In this document: positions 55,326-64,000 of the stretch, piece after piece | Layout: each line of letters begins with the position of its first letter | Numbering within the stretch: position 1 is the stretch's first letter | Assembly: GCA_009760855.2 (NCBI GenBank) | Contig: WPIO01000005.1 | Coordinates: forward strand, 9,127,501 to 9,191,500 | Source of the DNA: Cristatella mucedo | Taxonomy: Eukaryota; Bryozoa; Phylactolaemata; Cristatellidae | Direction of reading: 5' to 3' | Length of the DNA: 64,000 nt | Position numbers and translations under genes: made by a program | Notes under the pieces: generated by a model | The model's database searches: none | What the model was told of the DNA's origin: nothing | Seen by the model: only the letters and a program-made list of their open reading frames with translations

Positions 55326-56016
55326 CGATTATTTGTAACATTCGCAATGTCATCTAGCACAACATCGTTACCTATAGCTTCGCTTTCTATGCCATTTGGT
55401 ATGCGCGAACAAGTTCCTTCTTCATCCGCCTTGACTCCCCTGCAGCGGTGAACCCGCCCGGAATTTCGCTGATAAACACTCAGCCGCAGCCGAACATCTT
55501 CAACGTCGGGCAGATACTTGTCGAAGCTTTGTACGCGCCGAACCATATCGCGTCGCCGATGTACAAATCCTTCCATTGCGTACCAGCAGCAGCTAATGAT
55601 TAGGCAGCACAGCCGCAGTAGTTGGATCTCGATCTGCTCAACTTTGTGAGACAAGTGATATATCCAGTCTCTAGCTCCGGCCTTGACCTATCTGAATTAA
55701 TCTCACGCCAAGCCTCCCACGAACCACGCTTCTTCGATACACTTCTTCCGATTCCGGTCAATCGGTCGCCCCTATTTAATTTCTAATTCTTTGGAGATAC
55801 TCCTTCAGCTACTCCATGCTCCCTAAGACCGGAACTCACTACCTACTCGCCATCGCGCTTGGTGCTATTCCAAAAGAAGCCGACACCTACTCTGCACCTA
55901 ACATCGTTTGCTATGGATCGAGTGAACTGTCTTTTTTGCGATTAAGTATCCTGAAGTTATGCCAATTGCCTCTAAGAGACGCTATTGTTGAGCGCTCCAG
56001 TGAACTTGTCTTTCCA

Positions 56017-57622
56017 CCGCTATGCCCTGAGAGCATGCGCGAATTCCTGTGCATTCTACTAATCGGGGGTAAAGTACTAAGTTACAGCTGCGAATCTCGC
56101 AATGCGTGTTGTTGTGTGCTTGTCTACGGGCGATAGTTTGCTGTCCACTAACTCTTAGCTATTTTGCTTCTCCCAGTGCTTACCATTCGTAGTATTCATC
56201 GAGATTCCTCGTAGCGAAATCCGGGCAAAGGAAGCTCAAGGGCTGCCACGACCCAGCGAGGCAGCAGCTGCAAGCCTGGGATTACTATTATCCCCATCTA
56301 AACAAGCCCGAATTTTAGCAACGTTTTGTAGCTGAAAGTAGGCAGACTTGCCTAGCTGGTTTGGTCCAGCGGTTAAGGTGCTCGCTCCGACCAAGGTCTG
56401 GCTGAGGTCGTGGGCTCGAGCCCTGAGGCATATGTGAAGCGCCTGAATAGAGATTAAGTTTTCTTGGGGCGCTATACAAATGAATTATTATGCGAATGAA
56501 TTATTATAGCGTAACCAATCAAACCTATCTAAGCAGAATTACCACCTGAAAACTCATAAACATCCCACCGCACCTTTCGAATTAATGTCAGCGCGTCTGG
56601 AACGAACCCTGAACGTGAAGGACGAATGTGCTACCGCACTGGTATCATTCTTGGCTCAATCTAAGAATAATGATTGCATATTTCCTCCCGATAAGCGTAA
56701 TGAAAAGCCGCTAGCGAATGGCCAGCACGCGTTTATCGGCAACATGTTAAGTTATCTACCTGGGTACCCGGCCTGAATGTGGCCTCTCCTGATTGGTCAC
56801 GTTGTTGCGGCTCCGCCCCAGTAGCTCGGCTTTCGCTAGATAAGCCGCTGAATCTGCTCTCCTCCGCAGGTGCTGCGCGACTCGAAAAGCCTCGAATAGC
56901 CGCTCGTTAAGCCTCGAAGCCTCGCAGTCAGGTAGCCCGGTACCCGCGAGGATTGAGCTACCGGGCCCGCACAGGGGGGGCGGGGGACGGGATAAGGTGA
57001 TATCTTAGCAAAGTCAAGCGTCGCCATTATGCTGACCGAGCTGGCTCCTCGAAACACTGCAAGCGAGTAGTAGCTGCTTGTTGCTGCTGCACCTGTAAGA
57101 GTAGGCGTTATGGCAGCAGCAGCAGCGTGGCAGCAATCAAGGCCACCCACGCCTTTATATAAGAATAAAATCGGCGACTAATCTTTAGCTGGAGAAGTTA
57201 TGCGCGAAGCACTAGCCATGGCGTAAAAGTCGTCATTTGCAAGCCCCGAGTAAAACAAACAAACCATCGTTTTTTTTAATTGGTTCGTTGTATCGTCGAA
57301 ACCACCACAGATTGTGACATAGCCGGCCCTTGGTATTTTAGATGGGGATAATAGTAATCCCAGGCTTGCAGCTGCTGCCTCGCTGGGTCGTGGCAGCCCT
57401 TGAGCTTCCTTTGCCCGGATTTCGCTACGAGGAATCTCGAGGAATACTACGAATGGTAAGCACTGGGAGAAGCAAAATAGCTAAGAGTTAGTGAACAGCA
57501 AACTATCGCCCGTAGACAAGCACACAACAACACGCATTGCGAGATTCGCAGCTGTAACTTAGTACGTTACCCCCGATTAGTAGAATGCACAGGAATTCGC
57601 GCATGCTCTCAGGGCATAGCGG
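56017..57622. repeat. 284-bp foldback (inverted repeat) with 1.04-kb spacer
   Basis: The arm at 56017-56300 returns as its reverse complement at 57339-57622, same length, with only a few mismatches seen (for example TAAAGTACT against TAACGTACT). The spacer holds a LINE-B scrap, a SINE-B and unassigned sequence. The arms match no element elsewhere in the window. Confidence 0.9.
56348..56495 (+). mobile_element. SINE-B, tRNA-derived, sense
   Basis: TGGTCCAGCGGTTAAGGTGC (box A), GGTCGTGGGCTCGAGCCC (box B), and tail GCGCCTGAATAGAGATTAAG / TTGGGGCGCTATAC. Same element as at 53.6 kb. It is inserted between the arms of the foldback at 56.0-57.6 kb. Confidence 0.82.
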
Positions 57623-57681
57623 ATAGGAGTGGCTCACTCAGAGCTATCGATTGCCATGAGTACTTACATGTGTCTACGGTC

Positions 57682-57965
57682 TATAATAATAATAATAATA
57701 AGTCGCTCGTAGGGCGCTCAACGAGAGCTAAATCTCTATCCATGCTCCGTATAATCCACTGCAAGAGTCTAATGCGCGATGCAAGTCTTTGACGTATGGT
57801 AATAATAATAATAATGCACTTGATAAAGCACCCTCAGAGAACTCAATCTCTTTCTAGGCGCTTTACATTTGCTGCAAAGGGAAACGCGATTGAATGGTGA
57901 GCAAAACCATGCTTGATAAACAAACAAAATGAATCACACGGTTAGGGGCGACATGGACAGGACGT
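57682..57965 (-). mobile_element. LINE-B 3' tail, antisense
   Basis: Two (ATA)n runs (57682-57701 and 57800-57815). The second is followed by the antisense hairpin tail and about 130 bp of the 3' untranslated region. The stretch 57702-57799 resembles a second, decayed tail (GGGCGCTCAACGAGAGCTAA). Confidence 0.7.
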
Positions 57966-58089
57966 AGAGTTGTACACGTTCAAAACGGATTCTAAGAACC
58001 ATCCATTAGTACGCTACTGCAACGAAAGAGCTGTATCGGCACCCAACCTTAAGTACTTTACCTCAAACGCAGTGTGCACGTAACGGTGC

Positions 58090-59265
58090 GCGTCCTTGCA
58101 GACGCGCGACCGACACTCGTTGAAGAGCTGGCGCCTCAGAACGCGGTCAGCGACTCGTAGAAATACTTCACTCGCAGCACCGACCGATACACGCAGATAG
58201 AACGCGAGACAACGCCGAAGCAGATACGGCGGCGATTAAGAGCGCGCTCTCCTTAATAGCAATCGCATCGAAACAGCGCTCTGACGGAAAGGCAGCGGCC
58301 GGCGCTAGCGCGAGGTCGCCGACTCGGCAGCCCCGCCGCCGCCCGCTCTCTGCGGGGCACGCGCCTCAGGCCGGGCTCGACGATTTCCGAACGCCGAGTG
58401 CGCACGTCGGCGCTCAGAGATGCACCCGCAGCTCACGGCGCGACGTTCTCTCGGACGCACGTTCCTTGGGGCGCACGCCGCGTGCGCTACTCGCGGCTCG
58501 CTGCTGCGTCTCGCTCAGCACGCCGTCCTCGCGCCCCGCCATTGGCAGCGGACTCTACCGAGTCGCCCGCGGATAACCGCTTCGGCGTGAACCTGCCGGC
58601 CGACCGCCGTCGGACTGCCGCCGCTGCCGCCGCTGCCGGGAGCGCCGCCCGCCATTTGCTGCTAAGCGAGCGTTATATGCTCGAATGCCCAGCCCACCCC
58701 AGCTCCCCCACCCCTCGTCCCCAGCGAGCACACTCACCGACGCCCGCGCCGCGACCACCCGGAAACTAGCGGATGATTTATGACCCCAAGGTCTGCGGCC
58801 TCCCATTGGTCGCTCGCCGGCGCCCGTATGGAGGCGGAGGCAGCGTCCGAGGCTCGCCGCTGCACCCACCGCCGCCGCCGCCGTCGCCGCCGCCGCCGCC
58901 TCCAATGCTACAGCGGCGATGAATGCGAACGCTATCTCTTCTCTGGCGGTACGTCCGCGCGCGCGCGCGCACACGACAGCTCGCCGTATGCGAGCTCCGC
59001 TCGTCGCGTTCGCTCGGCTCGTCTGCAGCGCAGGCTGGCTAAAAGCGCCACTGTCGCCGTCGACGATTCAGCCAGGATTCGGAGCTCCGTGGGCGCGGCG
59101 CGGCGAGTCACGCTCGCCATGGCTCGCTGCTGCGGCTGTGGCGGCGGCGGCGGGTGGAGGGAGGGTGGGGTGCGTGAGAACGCCTGAAGGGCGCTTACGG
59201 CTTGGGCGGCCGGCGAGCCCTGCCGCAATGCCGCTCTCGCTCACGCTCGCCCGCTCGCCTCGTAG
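58090..59265. other. CpG-rich block upstream of the possible membrane-protein exon
   Basis: GC-rich with (GCC)n runs at 58868-58905. A plus-strand frame contains CYSGDECERYLFSG before a GTACGT donor at about 58950, which could be a Cys-rich exon, but its phase (1) does not fit the exon at 59266. A promoter region is equally possible. Confidence 0.3.
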
Positions 59266-59606
59266 GTCCCTTGCAACTCCACCTGGTACGGCCTGTGCTT
59301 CAGCAGATGCCCGCCCAAGCCGCCGCCGCCGCCGCCGCTGCCTCCAGGGCTTCGCGGCAGCTCGGCGGCTGCGGCGGCTGCGGCGGCGTCCGCCGCCTTG
59401 CTCGAGCCGCAGCCCATCTATATGCTGTGTGAGGACACGGCCAGCGGGCCGCGCTTCAACGAGTCCAAGCCGAACGCGACGGCCACCTCGGAACCGCGGC
59501 GGCCGACGGACGCGGCCGTCAACGTTGCTACAATCGCCGGCTCGGCGGCGTCATCCGCCGCGCTCGTGCTCGCCGCCGCCGTCATCCTGGCGGTCTGGTG
59601 CACCAG
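59266..59606 (+). CDS. Possible exon: stalk and transmembrane segment of a membrane protein
   Basis: An open frame follows a CTCGTAG acceptor and ends at a GTGCGA donor in phase 2, 113 codons. It starts VPCNSTWYGLCFSRCPPK, with three cysteines and an N-glycosylation site. Then come Pro and Ala runs, a stem with NES and NAT glycosylation sites, and a hydrophobic stretch of about 23 residues (ALVLAAAVILAVW in its core) followed by Cys-Thr. That order (ectodomain, stem, membrane span) is typical of a type I membrane protein near its C-terminus. No family is recognised. Upstream exons were not found, and the GC-rich composition can produce false open frames. Confidence 0.4.
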
Positions 59607-59963
59607 GTGCGACGCTCCCCCCCCCCTCGCCGCCCCAGCTCACCCGCTCGCTGACCCGCGAGGTGGCGCCGCGCGTCCTCCTGCGTCGGCTGGGCAGCGC
59701 CGTCGATGCACGCCCGTCTGCGCGGCGACGCTACGCTGCTGCTGCTGGCCGCGTGCAGCGGCAGCCCTTCTACAGTCCGTAGTTGTCATGGCATTCCTGT
59801 CGTCAGCTGCCAGCGCCGAGCCCGGCCACGCCCGCCTTTCCCGGCCGTTCGGAAGGAAGTAGTCCTTTGGAGTGGTATACAATGCGTGTGCTTGCGTGCG
59901 AGCGTGAGTGTGTAAATGTGGTATATCATTTTTATGGCGCCCAGAGAGAGCTTGGTCTGCTTC

Positions 59964-60136
59964 GATGTACCGCACCGTGCATGTACCGCACCGTGCATGT
60001 ACCGCACCTTGCATGTACCGCATCGTGCATGTACCGCACTGTGTATGTACCGCACCGTGCATGTACCGCACCGTGCATGTACCGCACCGTGCATGTACCG
60101 CACTGTGCATGTACCGCACTGTGCATGTACCGCACC
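59964..60136. repeat. 16-bp minisatellite, about 11 copies
   Basis: The unit is CATGTACCGCACCGTG, with C/T changes at CACCGTG in some copies. All frames stay open because the unit holds no stop, so the long Cys/Tyr/Arg frames here are not evidence of a gene. Confidence 0.96.
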
Positions 60137-60230
60137 ACATCCAGTTGTGCTGCCGCCGCTGCTTTCCCTTGCTGGCGGTCTTCAGACGAACCCTAGTCGC
60201 CGTCTGCCATCCAGCCGCTGACGTACCTAG

Positions 60231-60372
60231 TCGGTTTGACGTCGGCGCTAAGCCGATCTATGAAGGAGCGCCGTCCGAACCGAGAGATGGCGAGCGGGCA
60301 GAGCATTATCTGCCAGCCGGTCGACGTACAGCCTACCGAAAGATTTATTATTCGTGGCAGCGAGACGCGTAA
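60231..60372 (+). CDS. Possible last exon: cytoplasmic tail of the same membrane protein
   Basis: It follows an ACCTAG acceptor and starts in phase 2, which fits the donor at 59607. It reads RFDVGAKPIYEGAPSEPRDG, with HYLPAGRRTAYRKIYYSW later, then a stop at 60370-60372. A short, basic, Tyr-containing tail after a membrane span is plausible. The link rests only on phase agreement and content. The intron would contain the 16-bp minisatellite at 59964-60136. Confidence 0.3.
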
Positions 60373-60697
60373 CCCTTTCGAGTCGGGCTTCGCGACATCC
60401 TGGTGGATGCAACTGTGCGAGAAACTCTGTCCGATTCCCTCACGCCAGCTTCGTCAGCGCGGGTCATGAGTGTCGGCCTTGCGTAGTAGTCTCTCAAGGC
60501 TTCAGGGGGGGAGGGAGAGATGGAGGTAGGGAGGACGGTAGGAACGTGGAGGCTACCGGCTGGGTTGCCGAGACAGACATACGACCCACTTACCAATTTC
60601 GCCACAATCCAGCTCCCTGGCCGCCGTAGGTGAGCGGCTAAGATACCGACGGCCGCTCGGCTACGTGGCGGGTGCAGGAGGGGCGAACCGAAGGAGT

Positions 60698-60754
<57 letters not shown>

Positions 60755-60867
60755 GTCTCTCTCTCTGTCTCTCTCTGTCTCTCTCTCTGTCTCTCTCTGT
60801 CTCTCTCTGTCTCTCTCTCTCGCTCGCTCTCTCTTTCTCTCTCTCTCTCTCTTTCTCCTCTCTCTAG
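60698..60867. repeat. (CT)n / (CTCTGT)n array
   Basis: CT with regular CTCTGT variants, ending TCTCTCTAG. Confidence 0.96.
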
Positions 60868-61825
60868 CGTCTTCGATGACCGGTGTCAGTGGACAATCGG
60901 ACCGGAGCCGAGATGACCGGCGAGAAGCGCTTTGCTGGCGGCAGCCGCGAAACAGCTCGCACCGTTCGGGCACGATGGCGAGCAGCCCAGTTCGTGAACT
61001 CGGGGAGGGTGGTGGAGGTAGTCGCACTCATCAGATGTACCGCTCGGCAAGGCTCGGCTCGGCGCTGTGCCCGAGCCAGATAGCTAAGCGAGCTCAGCAT
61101 GTTCGCAGCTGAGCCGAGACATTCGGTGGGCGTGTCCTTTGAGCCCTGACCGCTCTTGTCGGTGCTCCACCCGTTGCCTGAGCGACGGGCTAAGGCGGGG
61201 CACTCTGACAAGTCGCGCGGCATGGCCTGCTGCTCGCTTGCTCGCGCAGCTGGTGCGGCCTGCTACGTGTAGCACCGGCCGCGATGCACATCAGCACGCT
61301 ACTTTATTCAGCCCGCGATTTTTGAGCCGATTGTAAAGGATAAAGTCGTCTTTTCGCTTCGATGTGCCACAAGCGAAGATCCGGTAGTTGAACGATAAGC
61401 TTGTAATAATTCGATGGGCTACCTGATGTTTCGTGCACAGCGATGTTCATACACCAGGCGAGAGGGAAAGCATGTGCATACGCGTTTGTGTACGTTTTAG
61501 CGTGTCTATTCTATGTGTGTTTGTATGTCGCTGCTGCCAGTTCGTGTGCGTGCTGAGTGCATGTGTGTGTCTATCCTGTGTGTGTTTGTATGTGTATTAT
61601 GTGTGTGTGTGTGTATGTTTATTATGTGTATTCGAACGCTTGCATCCTCAAGTTCGTGTGCGTGCATACAAGCGGGTCTCTCAATGCTTCATTGGCGACT
61701 GTAGTGGCTAGCTTTTTACAGCGTTCACTTGCAGTCCAATATGCTGCTAGCTCGGCGCGGTTCGGGGCCTTATCCAAGACGCATTTCTCTTCTGTCGGTT
61801 GACTGCCTTCTTGTAGTGGGTGCAT

Positions 61826-62402
61826 TTATAGCTACCGAGTCCCAGAGGTTTGAGCACGTGTCTCCTTTGCTAAAAGAGCTAGGATGGATGCCGGTTGAGC
61901 AACGGATACAGAGCAAAGTTCTTACGCTGACCCACAAGGCCCACCACGGCTTGGCTCCTTCGTACCTAGCTGAACGGCTGCATCAGTTTCAGCCTGTTCG
62001 CACCCTCAGGTCCTGTGTGGACAATGAATTAGCTGTCCCATTCCTCCGCTTAAAGACCGTTGGCGACAGAAGCTTTAGCTCTGCAGGTCCTAGACTTCGG
62101 GAACTCGCTTCCACAATTTCTACGAAACGACAACTACACTCCTACTGCCAACTATGGCTCATTCTTTTCAGCGGTTCTGAGCTGCTACTTCCATGCTACT
62201 CACTACCTCAACTGCTCTCCTGACTCAGCTACGCTTCCCACTTTCTCTTTTTCTTTTTCCTTCGCGTGAGACGAAATCTGTTGGCTACCGAATGCGTACC
62301 GAAAGCCGCTTAGGCTGTGAGTGGGCAATGCAAAACTCTCCTGCGTAACACCAACATTGTCTTTATGACTTTGTGGAGTTACAGACGGAGATACATTACA
62401 TT
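61826..62402 (+). mobile_element. LINE-A fragment, 3' end
   Basis: Starts within [15 protein letters not shown] and runs through [40 protein letters not shown] and the 3' end GGAGATACATTACAT. Very similar to the minus-strand copy at 35-37 kb, with a small frame break near 62095. Confidence 0.88.
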
Positions 62403-64000
62403 TCAACGTCGATTGCTAACCACTAGGAATCAGTATAAAAGAAAGGAACGGGCTAGTTCTGGTCATGCTACAGCCTCGAATTTAAAATCCCGGTGACTAT
62501 CTGGTAGCTTACCATAATTTTGTCCCAATCATCAGCGGGCGAAATGCTATACGTCTGGAAGTTTCGCTCTCGTGAACATGCGATGAGTTCCTTCACGTTC
62601 CGGTCTAGTTTTGCAGCCATATTGGACCCTGCAGCCGATTCAAGAGATGTAGATTTAAATGTAGATGTAGATGAGATGTAGCCGGAGTACAAGGACCACA
62701 AGTGCCATCCTGTGCCGCCCGACAACCGAGCAGCCATGCGATGAAGATTGGAGAACCCTAGACACGAGGCTGTGGGCCATCGGAGGCAAAGCGAGAGAGG
62801 CGTGGCGATAGGGGCGTGGTGAGAAGGGCGTGGTGAGAGGAGGCCGACAGCTCAGGCGGCGACGAAGAGCAGCTTAACGGAGCAGCTCGCCGGAGCAGGG
62901 GACGGTGCTGAATTAAAAGGCCAGCGCTGCACAAGAAGAGGCTCTGGTCTCATTGGCAGCCTCCAGTGGACTCCTTCAGAAGAAGACCTAGATGCGATGA
63001 ATGCCCGGTCCGCCATGCCAGATCACACAGCGATCGCTTGAGCAGCATCGGAGGTGCTGCCATTCAAATGAGAAGCCGGTTGTAGTGCTCGAGCGGTTTC
63101 GTAGATCAGGCACGCTCCTCCGAGTAGACACGAGAGCCCGACGTCACCACGATCTCCCTAAGACATACCTGGTCTAGCCAATATGTGAGAACTGCAACGC
63201 GTTGGGGCGCGCCCACTCGGGTGCATTAAGCAATCCGCCACCATTCGTGGGCAGCGAAGCGGCGAGGTCCTCACCAAATGTTTCAGTTCGACGAGGATGA
63301 AGATTCCGCGAGACCCTGGAAATTGTGACCGTTAGTCGGCACTCCCTGGTCGCCGAGCACGATGGCCACTTTCGATAGCTCTCGATCGGTTGAAGCACCG
63401 CCAGACCGAAAGCCGAGAGCCCCTCTTCGGGATCGCTTTCCGCTCGAGGCGAAACTCTTTTTCGCTGTCCAGCCCCTCGAAAGACGGCCGTCGATAGCTC
63501 TGTATTTTGAAATGACGGATGAATACTGCGCTCCTCTCGCGGACTCTCGTCCGACTGTCGTTCGTTGGCACTCCCTGGTCGCCGAGCAAGCGACTACAAA
63601 GTAATAGCAGAATGCGAAAGGGCGTCGTCGGACGCCGTGCAGGAGACCCGACGGCGCCTGACCCGATCTGACCTGGCCTGACCTGACACGATCCGACGCC
63701 TCCGACAGTAGCAGCGCTCTCGCGAAATTACTGCTTAGTTAAAAGAAAATACTGTCCGCTCGATGAACTCCCTCTTGCTGACCGAGTCCCTCACACGCTT
63801 TGCATCGGCCCCTCGCTTGCAACCTCTAGCCAGGGCGGGCGGAGTACTGGCCGTGGTCTCGGCGGCGTCACTGACTATTGGCTAGCGCACGCGAGTGCAC
63901 TCCGAGTCTGGTAGAACAGAGTGCCTTGCTCACTACGCGTCAGATGCGCCGAGCGGTTGAAATCTGCTAAGCACCTACATCCTCTGCTTTGGCTGCGGGC
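62403..64000. other. Unassigned sequence at the right end
   Basis: Contains a 22-bp direct repeat (63338 and 63567) and the frame 63362-63604 between them. No family was recognised. Confidence 0.4.

Noticed and set aside
59640-60372. Long frames of RYMHGAVHARCGTCTV type on both strands
   Set aside because: Translation of the 16-bp minisatellite, which contains no stop codon.
60883-61112. Frame after a (CT)n tract and AG (SSMTGVSGQSDRSRDD)
   Set aside because: The CT tract mimics a polypyrimidine signal. Its phase does not fit the membrane-protein exon, and the composition explains the open frame.
63362-63604. IALYFEMTDE, resembling VLYFEVSDE of kinase domain 3
   Set aside because: The likeness covers about ten residues only. 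No lid, P-loop or splice context follows, so chance is more likely than a fourth domain.

Overview
The window is a piece of a repeat-rich animal nuclear genome. The evidence is GT-AG introns of 0.1 to 8.5 kb, CR1/L2-like LINEs, tRNA-derived SINEs, long (CT)n and (GT)n microsatellites, and no operon-like organisation. The protein family points to a metazoan, probably an invertebrate. I cannot place it more closely.

The main content is one split plus-strand gene running from about 11.1 kb (possibly 10.5 kb) to a stop codon at 52,070. It encodes an adenylate kinase of the AK5 / flagellar type. I could assemble 18 exons whose intron phases all agree, giving 2,487 nt, or 828 codons plus a stop. 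A short 5' exon is possible; no initiating ATG was found. The protein has an N-terminal helix pair like that of vertebrate AK5, then three adenylate-kinase domains. Domain 3 is a complete AK1-like enzyme ([21 protein letters not shown]). Domains 1 and 2 keep the fold landmarks, but both P-loops are degenerate with the catalytic lysine replaced by arginine ([10 protein letters not shown] and [10 protein letters not shown]), and neither has the RxDD lid signature. All three domains are cut by introns at the same places, including a 114-nt exon in each, so the gene grew by tandem duplication of an exon block. An Ala/Pro-repeat exon links domains 2 and 3.

Layout: 1 to 10.5 kb is upstream DNA with SINEs, LINE fragments, a perfect hairpin near 1.6 kb, large (CT)n tracts and a CpG-rich patch at 6.5-7.3 kb that could be a promoter. 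From 11.1 to 52.1 kb lies the adenylate kinase gene, its introns filled with repeats. Two 2.2-2.4 kb copies of one LINE (family A) lie in opposite orientation on either side of exons 10 and 11. From 52.1 to 58 kb there are more repeats: a (CTGT)n/(CT)n array, head-to-head LINE-B ends and a 284-bp foldback. From 58.1 to 61.3 kb is a second CpG-rich block with a possible C-terminal part of a single-pass membrane protein (two phase-compatible exons). From 61.8 kb to the end there is a LINE-A fragment and unassigned sequence.

Two LINE families and two SINE families recur. LINE-A ends in an ACATT-type tail. LINE-B ends in a hairpin (GCGCC...GGGCGC) followed by (ATT)n. SINE-A is tRNA-derived with its own tail. 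SINE-B is tRNA-derived and carries a LINE-B-like 3' hairpin, as expected if it uses LINE-B machinery. No rRNA gene, genuine tRNA gene, CRISPR array or prokaryotic feature was seen.
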